Shown here: positions 1-5,753 of the stretch, in pieces
Layout of the letters: each line of letters opens with the position of its first letter
Position numbering within the stretch: the stretch's first letter is position 1
Assembly: GCA_947624425.1 (NCBI GenBank)
Contig: CANQKG010000093.1
Location: 1-6,115, forward strand
DNA: 6,115 nt
Source of the DNA: an uncultured Clostridia bacterium
GTDB taxonomy: Bacteria; Bacillota; Clostridia; Oscillospirales; Ruminococcaceae
Reading direction: 5' to 3'
Translations under genes and position numbers: made by a program
Notes under the pieces: generated by a model
What the model was told of the DNA's origin: nothing
Databases searched by the model: none
What the model saw: the letters and a program-made list of their open reading frames with translations, nothing else

Positions 1-70
1 AGCAAACACAGAGCAAGGCGAGTAAAACGAGCCGCTGCGATTGCGTTTGTCCCTCGAAGCGTGGCGACAT
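1..70 (-). CDS. Possible start of an unrecognised protein after hisE; runs off left edge
   Basis: On the minus strand an ATG at 70 opens a frame of 23 codons that stays open to the window edge: a polar stretch (MSPRFEGQTQSQR) followed by a hydrophobic run (LVLLALLCVC). That layout, basic residue then hydrophobic segment, resembles the first membrane helix or signal anchor of a small membrane protein. Against it, there is no clear Shine-Dalgarno site, unlike every his gene here, and the ATG lies at the edge of a hairpin loop. The frame is also open upstream through the end of hisE. I do not recognise a family. If real, it lies 13 bases after the hisE stop and would be a tenth gene of the transcript. 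Confidence 0.25.
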   Translation of the reverse strand, partial: MSPRFEGQTQSQRLVLLALLCVC

Positions 71-84
71 AAGGTCGACACGCT
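58..84 (-). other. Hairpin immediately downstream of hisE
   Basis: Positions 58-63 pair with 79-84, and 65-68 with 74-77, with one G/A mismatch (64/78) and a 5-base loop (69-73). That gives about 10 paired bases, starting within the hisE stop codon. On the transcribed strand it is followed by TTCGAGGG, with no T tract, so it is not a standard intrinsic terminator. It could stabilise the mRNA 3' end, act as a pause or processing site, or hide the start of a following gene. It could also be chance in GC-rich DNA. Confidence 0.4.
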
Positions 85-407
85 CAACTTTCGCGATCCA
101 CCTGATGGAAGGTTTTGAGATTTCCGATCTTCTGCCGGCGGCGTTCCAGCTCCGCCAGCACATCGCTGAGCGTGACGCCCGTTTCCGCCATCATCACCAG
201 CATATGGTAGATGAGGTCGCTGATCTCCCCGACCAGCTCCGGCTTCTCGCCGTTTTTGGCGGCAATGATCATCTCGGCGGATTCCTCACCGCATTTCTTG
301 AGTATCTTATCCAGCCCCTGCTCGAACAGATAACGGGTATAGGAGCCCTCCTCCCCGTGTTCCTTCCGATCCAATACGACCCGGTACAATCCTTCCAATG
401 TATCCAT
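84..407 (-). CDS. hisE: Phosphoribosyl-ATP pyrophosphatase (HisE)
   Basis: HisE hydrolyses phosphoribosyl-ATP to phosphoribosyl-AMP and pyrophosphate, the second pathway step, making HisG's reaction irreversible. It has 107 residues, the usual size of a stand-alone all-alpha MazG-like protein. The segment GSYTRYLFEQGLDKILKK (21-38) is followed by the magnesium-binding pattern: EESAE (41-45, E42 and E45) and EISDLIYH (61-68, E61 and D64). A basic, charged helix LAELERRRQK (84-93) follows. The ATG at 407 is 3 bases after the hisI TAG, with an AAGGA site at 415-419, 7 bases upstream. It is the last recognised gene of the operon. A hairpin begins right after its TGA stop. Confidence 0.98.
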   Translation of the reverse strand: MDTLEGLYRVVLDRKEHGEEGSYTRYLFEQGLDKILKKCGEESAEMIIAAKNGEKPELVGEISDLIYHMLVMMAETGVTLSDVLAELERRRQKIGNLKTFHQVDRES

Positions 408-410
408 AGG

Positions 411-737
411 CTAATCCTTTCTGTAAATCGGTTTAAAAAAACAACTGTGCGCGCCGGTGTGACAGGCGGGCCCTGTCTGCTCCACCACCACCAGCAGCGT
501 ATCCGCATCGCAGTCCGCCGTGATCGAGACGACCCGCTGGAAATGCCCCGAAGTGGCGCCCTTGTTCCACAGCTCCTGACGGGAGCGGCTCCAAAACCAG
601 GTATAACCGGTCTCAAGGGTGCGGGAAAGGCTTTCCGCATTCATATAAGCAAGCATCAGCACCTCGCCGGTGCCCTTTTCCTGCACAATGGCGGGGATCA
701 GGTTTGCCTTTTGAAAGAGATAGGATAGATCGTTCAT
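411..737 (-). CDS. hisI: Phosphoribosyl-AMP cyclohydrolase (HisI)
   Basis: HisI opens the adenine ring of phosphoribosyl-AMP to give ProFAR. It is a zinc enzyme that works as a homodimer. The stand-alone protein has 108 residues and is not fused to HisE. Motifs in order are MLAYMN (28-33), WSRSRQELWNKGATSG (49-64), DCDADTLLV (75-83) and QTGPACHTGAHSCF (87-100). The three zinc cysteines C76, C92 and C99 have the family spacing (16 and 7), and the Asp trio D75, D77 and D79 for a second metal is intact. The ATG at 737 is chosen over an in-frame ATG at 755. It overlaps the hisF stop as ATGA and has a GGGAGGTGA site just upstream. The 755 start would place six unsupported residues (MSGGDG) over that site. 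The TAG stop is 3 bases before hisE. Confidence 0.98.
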   Translation of the reverse strand: MNDLSYLFQKANLIPAIVQEKGTGEVLMLAYMNAESLSRTLETGYTWFWSRSRQELWNKGATSGHFQRVVSITADCDADTLLVVVEQTGPACHTGAHSCFFKPIYRKD

Positions 738-1510
738 GCCGTCACCTCCCGACATTTCCGCACCGGAATACCGGCCGCGGCAAGGTGCGTTTTGACCTCG
801 CCCACCGTCAGCTCCCGAAAGTGAAAGAGCGAGGCGGCAAGCGCAGCGTCGGCGTCGGTCTTATGAAACACCTCGGAGAAGTCCTCCAGCTTTCCGCAGC
901 CGCCCGATGCGATCACCGGGATCCGAACCGCGCCGCATACCGCGCGGAGCATCGGCAGATCGAAGCCCTCTCTGGTGCCGTCGGCATCCATCGAATTGAG
1001 GCAGATCTCGCCCGCGCCCAGCGCCTCGGCTTTTTTCACCCATTCGATCAGATCAATGCCGGTATTCTCTCTGCCGCCTTTGACAAACACATCGTAGCCG
1101 CCGTTTTCCCGTTTTTTGGCATCCACTCCCAGTACGATGCACTGACTGCCAAACAGGTCGGCGCCCTGCCGGATCAGCTCCGGATTTTTGACCGCCGCGC
1201 TGTTGACCGATATTTTATCCGCGCCTGCGCGAAGTGCGGCGCGCATATCCTCCACCGAGGCAATACCGCCTCCGACCGTGAGCGGAATAAACACCTGCTT
1301 TGCCGTTTCCCGCACCACATCGAGAAACACGCCCCGTCCCTCATAGGAAGCTGTGATGTCGTAGAACACCAGCTCGTCGGCGCCCTGCCGGTCATATTCG
1401 GCAGCCAAAGCCACCGGATCGCCCACATCCCGGACGCCCAGAAACTGCACGCCCTTTACCACCTTGCCGTCCCGCACATCCAGACAAGGGATCACCCGTT
1501 TTGCTAACAT
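734..1510 (-). CDS. hisF: Imidazole glycerol phosphate synthase, cyclase subunit (HisF)
   Basis: HisF is the (beta/alpha)8 barrel that receives ammonia from HisH and converts PRFAR to imidazole glycerol phosphate and AICAR; AICAR returns to purine synthesis. It has 258 residues, slightly above the common 250-255. The catalytic aspartates are D11 in IPCLDVRDG (7-15) and D130 in LGVDAKK (127-133). Other marks are VKGVQF (18-23), YDITASYEGR (50-59), TVGGGI (78-83), DKISVNSAA (98-106), NSMDADGT (172-179), ASGGCG (201-206) and the phosphate-binding end ALAASLFHF (223-231). The C-terminal extra residues (AAGIPVRKCREVTA) lie past the barrel. The ATG at 1510 lies 11 bases after hisA, the largest gap in the operon, with a strong AAGGAGG site. 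The TGA stop overlaps the hisI start by 4 bases. Confidence 0.99.
   Translation of the reverse strand: MLAKRVIPCLDVRDGKVVKGVQFLGVRDVGDPVALAAEYDRQGADELVFYDITASYEGRGVFLDVVRETAKQVFIPLTVGGGIASVEDMRAALRAGADKISVNSAAVKNPELIRQGADLFGSQCIVLGVDAKKRENGGYDVFVKGGRENTGIDLIEWVKKAEALGAGEICLNSMDADGTREGFDLPMLRAVCGAVRIPVIASGGCGKLEDFSEVFHKTDADAALAASLFHFRELTVGEVKTHLAAAGIPVRKCREVTA
742..750 (-). promoter_or_regulatory. Ribosome binding site deciding the hisI start
   Basis: The minus strand reads GGGAGGTGA inside the 3' end of hisF, with its GGAGG core (745-749) 7 bases before the ATG at 737. This fixes the hisI start at 737 and rules against the in-frame ATG at 755, which lies upstream of the site. Confidence 0.85.
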
Positions 1511-1516
1511 CGAATT

Positions 1517-1523
1517 CCTCCTT
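1517..1523 (-). promoter_or_regulatory. Ribosome binding site of hisF, overlapping the hisA stop codon
   Basis: The minus strand reads TAAGGAGG, in which the last two bases of the hisA TAA stop (1522-1524) are the first two of the AAGGAGG Shine-Dalgarno site. Spacing to the hisF ATG at 1510 is 6 bases. The near-perfect site suggests hisF can load ribosomes on its own while a ribosome ending on hisA could also reinitiate. Confidence 0.85.
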
Positions 1524-2238
1524 ACCGATGAGCGGCGGCAAGCGCCTCACCGAGAGAAAGCGTTCCCTGATAAAGCGATTTGCCGCAGATCGCGCCGTAT
1601 AGTCCCATATCCCGCAGCCGGCGGATATGACCGATATCCCGTATGCCGCCCGAAGCGATCACGCGTAAGTTTACCCGCCGGTTCAACGCGGCAAGCTGCT
1701 CGAAATTCGGTCCGGACAAAGTGCCGTCTTTTGAAATGTCGGTAAAAATGATGCAGTCGGCGCCGATATGCTCCATCTCCGAAGCAAGGGTGAGATAATC
1801 CACCTCGCTGTCGGAAAGCCAGCCTTCGGTGGCGACAAGGCCGTTTTTGGCGTCGATACCGATTGTGATATGACCCGCATATTCCCGTACTGCCTGCCGC
1901 ACCAGCGCGGGCTGTTTGATCGCGGCGGAGCCGAGAATGACCCGGTCGATCCCGTGAGAGAGATAGTCCTCGATCACATCACAGCTGCGGATACCGCCTC
2001 CCAGTTCAATTTTGGCGGGCGTGTGTTTTGCGACCTCCAAAATCAAATCGCGGTTGACCGTATCCCCGCTTTTGGCGCCGTCCAGATCCACCATATGCAG
2101 GTAACCGGCGCCTTTTGCGGCAAACTCCCGCGCGGCGTCCACCGCGTTTTCCGCCACCTGACCGGCGGTGGAAAAATCCCCCTGCACAAGCCGAACCGGT
2201 TTGCCGTCCTTTAAGTCGATAGCCGGTAAAACAATCAT
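1522..2238 (-). CDS. hisA: ProFAR isomerase, phosphoribosylformimino-AICAR-P isomerase (HisA)
   Basis: HisA is a (beta/alpha)8 barrel that carries out the Amadori rearrangement of ProFAR to PRFAR, the substrate of HisH-HisF. It has 238 residues, normal. The catalytic pair is D8 in LPAIDLKDG (4-12) and D129 in IGIDAKNG (126-133). Also seen are VRLVQGD (15-21), HMVDLDGAK (48-56), LGGGIR (79-84), TDISKDGTLSGPN (166-178), the phosphate-binding ASGGIR (195-200) and the final strand ICGKSLY (217-223). The GW at 139-140 and the TDISKDGT motif separate it from its paralogue HisF. The ATG at 2238 overlaps the hisH stop (ATGA), with GGGGAG at 2247-2252. The TAA stop runs straight into the hisF ribosome binding site. 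Nothing suggests the dual HisA/TrpF enzyme PriA: the organism type and the surrounding full his operon favour HisA. Confidence 0.98.
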   Translation of the reverse strand: MIVLPAIDLKDGKPVRLVQGDFSTAGQVAENAVDAAREFAAKGAGYLHMVDLDGAKSGDTVNRDLILEVAKHTPAKIELGGGIRSCDVIEDYLSHGIDRVILGSAAIKQPALVRQAVREYAGHITIGIDAKNGLVATEGWLSDSEVDYLTLASEMEHIGADCIIFTDISKDGTLSGPNFEQLAALNRRVNLRVIASGGIRDIGHIRRLRDMGLYGAICGKSLYQGTLSLGEALAAAHR

Positions 2239-2840
2239 CTGATCAACTCCCCGAAGCGGCGGAGGATAGATAGCCCCACCGCGCCCGATTTTTCAGGGTG
2301 AAACTGTGCGCCGAAAATATGCCCGCGCTGAACCAGCGCAGTGACCTGCCCGCCGTAATCGCAGACCGCCGCCAGATACTGCGGCTGTGTGACCGCCATA
2401 TAGGAATGGACAAAATACACGCTGTCCCCCTCGGCGGTATCGGCAAGAAGCGGGCAGTCCGGCTTTTTGATCTCCAATTCGTTCCAGCCCATATGCGGCA
2501 CCTTCAGCCCCGCCGGCTTCATCAGCCGCACCTGACCGGGAATTAAATCAAGCCCCTCGGTGAAGCCGAACTCCTCACTGCCGGAAAAAAGCATCTGCAT
2601 GCCGAGGCAGATCCCCAAAAGCGGTTTTTTGATCGCTTCTTCCCGAATGCAGTCCACCAGGTCTGCCTCCCGCAGCATCCGCATGGCGTCGGGAAAAGCG
2701 CCTACGCCGGGCAGAATCAGCCCATCGGCGCGGCGGAGGGTATCGGCGTCCCCCGTCACGACAAAATCCTCCCCCAAATAGGAAAGCGCATTCTGCACGC
2801 TGAACAGATTGCCCGCGCCGTAATCCATGATCGCGATCAT
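2235..2840 (-). CDS. hisH: Imidazole glycerol phosphate synthase, glutaminase subunit (HisH)
   Basis: HisH is the class I (triad) glutamine amidotransferase half of IGP synthase. It hydrolyses glutamine and channels ammonia through the HisF barrel to PRFAR. It has 201 residues from the ATG. It opens with MIAIMDYGAGNL, followed by the oxyanion-strand motif PGVGAF (44-49), the nucleophile elbow GICLGMQ (76-82, C78), VPHMGWN (114-120), and FHPEKS (180-185, H181 and E183 completing the triad). The ATG at 2840 overlaps the hisB TGA by one base (TGATG). A GTG directly upstream (2843) would add one Met. The ATG is preferred because the AAGGGAG site is 7 bases from it and only 4 from the GTG. The TGA stop overlaps the hisA ATG by 4 bases. 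hisF, its obligate partner, lies one gene downstream. Confidence 0.98.
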   Translation of the reverse strand: MIAIMDYGAGNLFSVQNALSYLGEDFVVTGDADTLRRADGLILPGVGAFPDAMRMLREADLVDCIREEAIKKPLLGICLGMQMLFSGSEEFGFTEGLDLIPGQVRLMKPAGLKVPHMGWNELEIKKPDCPLLADTAEGDSVYFVHSYMAVTQPQYLAAVCDYGGQVTALVQRGHIFGAQFHPEKSGAVGLSILRRFGELIR

Positions 2841-3415
2841 CACAGCACTCCCTTGGTGGACTGCACGCCGTCTGCCGGTACGACTGCCTGCCGCAGCGCC
2901 CTTGCAAGCCCCTTAAAAAGCGCCTCCGCCTTATGGTGATCGTTCCTGCCACAGAGCGTTTTTGCGTGGAGCGTGATTCCCGCCTGAAACGAAAAGGCAC
3001 GGAAAAACTCCTCTACCATCTGCAAATCAAAGCCGCCGACCGCATCCGAAAGAAAGGCGGCCTCAAAGACCAGATAAGGGCGGTTGCTGATATCCAGTGT
3101 GACAAAAGCGAGCGCTTCGTCCATCGGGAGGAAGGCGGTACCGTATCGCGCGATACCGGATTTATCCCCCAGTGCCTCGGCAAACGCCTGCCCCAGCACG
3201 ATGCCGGTATCCTCAACGGTGTGATGACAGTCCACCTCCAGATCGCCCTTGGCCTCGACCGTCAGGTCAAAGCCGCCATGGAGCGCAAAGGCAGAAAGCA
3301 TATGGTCAAAAAAGCCGATGCCGGTATGGATCTCGGCTTTTCCGGTGCCGTCCAGATTGAGGGTGAGTTCGATATCGGTTTCCCGCGTAACGCGGCTGCG
3401 ATGTGAGCATCTCAT
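2840..3415 (-). CDS. hisB: Imidazoleglycerol-phosphate dehydratase (HisB), monofunctional
   Basis: HisB dehydrates imidazole glycerol phosphate to imidazole acetol phosphate using two manganese ions at a multi-subunit interface. It has 191 residues, the length of a stand-alone dehydratase, so the N-terminal HAD phosphatase domain of the enterobacterial fusion is absent. Metal-binding motifs are complete: GIGFFDHML (32-40, H38), DCHHTVED (62-69, H64, H65, E68), MDE (98-100) and NDHHKAEALFK (158-168, H160, H161, E164). The C-terminal tail STKGVL is typical. The ATG at 3415 overlaps the hisC TGA (ATGA) and is preceded 8 bases upstream by AAGGAG (3424-3429). Another ATG at 3410 is out of frame. 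The TGA stop shares one base with the hisH ATG. The N-terminus before RVTRETDIEL is slightly divergent but of normal length. Confidence 0.99.
   Translation of the reverse strand: MRCSHRSRVTRETDIELTLNLDGTGKAEIHTGIGFFDHMLSAFALHGGFDLTVEAKGDLEVDCHHTVEDTGIVLGQAFAEALGDKSGIARYGTAFLPMDEALAFVTLDISNRPYLVFEAAFLSDAVGGFDLQMVEEFFRAFSFQAGITLHAKTLCGRNDHHKAEALFKGLARALRQAVVPADGVQSTKGVL
2848..2854 (-). promoter_or_regulatory. Ribosome binding site favouring the ATG start of hisH
   Basis: The minus strand reads AAGGGAG within the end of hisB. It is 7 bases from the ATG at 2840 and only 4 bases from the GTG at 2843, so the ATG is the better start for hisH. Confidence 0.7.
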
Positions 3416-4461
3416 AGCGTTTTCTCCTTCTCAAATTCCTCGATTGCCGCCGCGATTTGTGTGTTATCCTCCGGCTCGGCGGCGGTGATCCGCAATGCAT
3501 TCCCCATCAGCCGCACTGCGATCGACCGACCGAGCAGCGCCTGATGAAGCTGCTTTGCAAGCAGCGTTTCGGCATAAACAAAATTGGTGACGGAGGGATA
3601 AACCTTCGAAAAGACCGTCAGCCCATCGAGCTTTTGCTGTAAATCCTCCCGACAGCGGATCAGATACTCCGTTCTCTGCCGCAATAGCGTTTTATGGCGG
3701 TATACCGCCGTGCCGATCGCCTGTGACAACCCGTTTACATTATAGGGAGATTTCACGCTTTGCAGTGCGCGGGTGATCCTTTCGTTTGCAACGGCGAAGC
3801 CCAGCCGAAGGGAAGCCAGTCCGACCGCCTTGGAAGCGGTGCGGAGGATCACCAGATTGTCATAGGAGGACGCTTCCTCCAATAAGCTTTGATCCCAGAA
3901 GTCCATATACGCCTCGTCCAGCACCACCAGCGCGTCCGTTTTCTCTACGATCTGCCTGACCGCCTCCCGCTTCAATCCGAGAGAGGTGGGATTGCAGGGA
4001 TTGGAAAACAAAAGCATCTGCGCCTTTTCCTCCCGACAGCGGCGGATCACCGCATCGGGATCAATACAAAGGGAAGCGGGTTTTTCCTCCACCACGCTTT
4101 TATCCTCATAGAGACCCGCATAGAAGCGGTACATCGAAAACTCCGGCATCAAGGTTAAAAGCTTGTCGCCCGCGTTCAGAAAGCAGGAGGTCAGCAGTGC
4201 CAGCAATTCGTCCGAGCCGTTTGCCGCCGTCACCGATTCGACGGGAATGCCGTAATAATCGGCAAAGGCGCGGCAAAGCGCGGCGGCATAGGGATCGGGA
4301 TAGCGATTATAAGGAAGCTGCCGTGCCGCCAGCGCGATCTCCTCCTGCCATTCCTCGGGAAGCGGCAGGCAGGATTCATTTGCGTCGCACCTAAGTGCGT
4401 AGCTGCCGGTAATCGGATCGTATGGCGTTAAGTCGCGCAGCTTTTCGGGAAGAGCATACAT
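3412..4461 (-). CDS. hisC: Histidinol-phosphate aminotransferase (HisC)
   Basis: HisC is a PLP-dependent class I/II aminotransferase converting imidazole acetol phosphate and glutamate to L-histidinol phosphate and 2-oxoglutarate. It has 349 residues, normal for the family. Motifs seen are DANES (26-30), YPDP (54-57), ANGSDELL (80-87), SNPCNPT (153-159, with Asn157 against the PLP ring), VLDEAYMDF (180-188, D182 and Y185 binding PLP), TASKAVGLASLRLG (208-221, with K211 as the Schiff-base lysine and R219 near the phosphate) and ALRITAAEPEDN (322-333, with R324 binding the substrate carboxylate). Two motifs differ mildly from the usual TFSKAFGLAGLR and RITVGTPEEN, but the key residues remain. 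A histidine-operon context supports HisC over a broad aromatic or Cob(D)-like aminotransferase. The ATG shares one base with the hisD stop (TAATG), with a GGGGAGG site at 4469-4475. The TGA stop overlaps the hisB ATG by 4 bases. Confidence 0.98.
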   Translation of the reverse strand: MYALPEKLRDLTPYDPITGSYALRCDANESCLPLPEEWQEEIALAARQLPYNRYPDPYAAALCRAFADYYGIPVESVTAANGSDELLALLTSCFLNAGDKLLTLMPEFSMYRFYAGLYEDKSVVEEKPASLCIDPDAVIRRCREEKAQMLLFSNPCNPTSLGLKREAVRQIVEKTDALVVLDEAYMDFWDQSLLEEASSYDNLVILRTASKAVGLASLRLGFAVANERITRALQSVKSPYNVNGLSQAIGTAVYRHKTLLRQRTEYLIRCREDLQQKLDGLTVFSKVYPSVTNFVYAETLLAKQLHQALLGRSIAVRLMGNALRITAAEPEDNTQIAAAIEEFEKEKTL

Positions 4462-5753
4462 TATGATTCCTCCCCGAAGCGAATGGCAATCGCGTGGGCG
4501 TGTGCAGTCAGCCGCTCCCGCTGTGCGATACAGATAATATCGTCCTTTGCCTCCCGCAGCGCCTGCTCGGTATAATAAATATAGCCCGATTTTTTCACAA
4601 AGGAGTCCACCGACAGCGGCGAGAAAAACCGTGCCGTGCCGCTGGTGGGCAGCACATGATTCGGTCCGGCGTAGTAATCGCCAAGCGGCTCCGGCGCGTA
4701 CTGCCCTAAGAATACCGAGCCGGCGTTATCCAGCCTGCCGAGGTACTCCATCGGATTGCGGAGCATGACCTCCAGATGCTCCGGCGCCAGGCGGTTTGCC
4801 ATCTCCACCGCCTCGTCAATATCGCGGCAGAGAATGATCGCGCCAAAATCACGCAGCGACCGGCGAATGATGTCCTGCCGCTCCAGAGCGCTCACCTGCT
4901 TTTCGAGCTCCGCCGCCGTTTCCTTAGCCACCTGTCTGCTGGTGGTCAGCATGATAGCGGAAGCCAGCACGTCATGCTCCGCCTGGGACATCAGATCGGC
5001 CGCCGCATAGGCGGGGTTTGCCGTATCGTCCGCCAGAACCAGTATCTCGCTCGGTCCGGCGATCATGTCGATATCCACCGTGCCGTAGAGCAGTTTTTTC
5101 GCGGTCGCCACATAGATATTGCCGGGACCGACGATCTTATCCACCTTCGGCAGTGTTTCGGTGCCGTAGGCAAGCGCGGCAACCGCCTGTGCGCCGCCCA
5201 GCAAAAACACGCGATCCACGCCGCAAAGCGCCGCCGCCACCAGAATATCGGGATTGGCGCCGCCGCCCTTTACCGGCGGCGTCACCATGATAAGCTCTTT
5301 CACGCCCGCGATCTTTGCGGGAATGGCGTTCATCAAAACCGACGAGGGATAGGCCGCCGTGCCGCCCGGCACATACAGCCCTACCCGTTTTAAGCCCCGC
5401 ACCCGCTGCCCTAGGATGACGCCGTTTTCCTGCGGGTCGATAAAGCTCTCCTGCTTCTGCCGCCGGTGAAAGGCGGCGATCTTCTCCTGTGCGTTCAAAA
5501 GCGCGTTGACAAAATCGGGATCGGCATTTGTCAGCGCATCGTTAATTTCTTCACGCGGCACCTCAAAGGAGATAGGACAGCCGCCGTCAAACCGCTTCGT
5601 ATACTCCCGCACCGCCGCATCGCCGCGCAGGCGCACCTGCTCCAATATCTCGGTGACCGCTTCGGTCACCTTTTTGTCCACTTCACTGCCGCGGCGGGAC
5701 AACTCGGACAAAAACCGCTCCGCCTTTTCACCGGCTTCGATGATGGAAATCAT
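4461..5753 (-). CDS. hisD: Histidinol dehydrogenase (HisD)
   Basis: HisD is a cytosolic zinc enzyme that performs the last two steps, oxidising L-histidinol to histidinal and then to L-histidine with two NAD+. The product is 430 residues, the usual full length. Landmarks in order are GLYVPGGTAAYPSSVLM (125-141), LLGGAQAVAALAYGT (184-198), VGPGNIYV (208-215), IAGPSEILV (231-239), SQAEHD (256-261), APEHLE (323-328), LGDYYAGPNHVLPTSGTAR (357-375) and LTAHAHAIAIR (415-425). By family alignment, E325 and H326 are the catalytic acid/base pair. Q257, H260, D359 and H418 are the zinc ligands, and H366 is a further conserved active-site histidine. All are present. The ATG at 5753 overlaps the hisG stop (ATGA). 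An AGGAGG site at 5761-5766, 7 bases upstream, supports this start. The TAA stop shares one base with the hisC ATG. Confidence 0.99.
   Translation of the reverse strand: MISIIEAGEKAERFLSELSRRGSEVDKKVTEAVTEILEQVRLRGDAAVREYTKRFDGGCPISFEVPREEINDALTNADPDFVNALLNAQEKIAAFHRRQKQESFIDPQENGVILGQRVRGLKRVGLYVPGGTAAYPSSVLMNAIPAKIAGVKELIMVTPPVKGGGANPDILVAAALCGVDRVFLLGGAQAVAALAYGTETLPKVDKIVGPGNIYVATAKKLLYGTVDIDMIAGPSEILVLADDTANPAYAAADLMSQAEHDVLASAIMLTTSRQVAKETAAELEKQVSALERQDIIRRSLRDFGAIILCRDIDEAVEMANRLAPEHLEVMLRNPMEYLGRLDNAGSVFLGQYAPEPLGDYYAGPNHVLPTSGTARFFSPLSVDSFVKKSGYIYYTEQALREAKDDIICIAQRERLTAHAHAIAIRFGEES

Noticed and set aside
481..495. CACCACCACCAG triplet run resembling a microsatellite
   Set aside because: It only reflects consecutive valine and neighbouring codons in the conserved LLVVVEQ part of HisI.
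105..728. Long plus-strand open frame (207 codons) opposite hisE and hisI
   Set aside because: It spans two well-supported genes on the other strand and their junction, and its product is His/Arg/Leu-rich with no recognisable motif.
738..755. Six-residue N-terminal extension of hisI from an ATG at 755
   Set aside because: The extension would cover the strong GGGAGGTGA site. The ATG at 737 has ideal spacing and the ATGA overlap used elsewhere in this operon.
704..1507. Long plus-strand open frame (267 codons) opposite hisF
   Set aside because: It is antisense to a clear, complete hisF, its product resembles no known family, and long antisense frames are expected opposite GC-rich coding sequence.
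3143..3156. Perfect 14-base palindrome (GTATCGCGCGATAC) in hisB
   Set aside because: It lies within codons for the conserved GIARYG segment, is not repeated in the window and is not near a promoter, so it is probably chance.
4776..5393. Plus-strand open frame (205 codons) opposite hisD
   Set aside because: It is a shadow of hisD; the composition is rich in His, Arg and Ala with no domain pattern.
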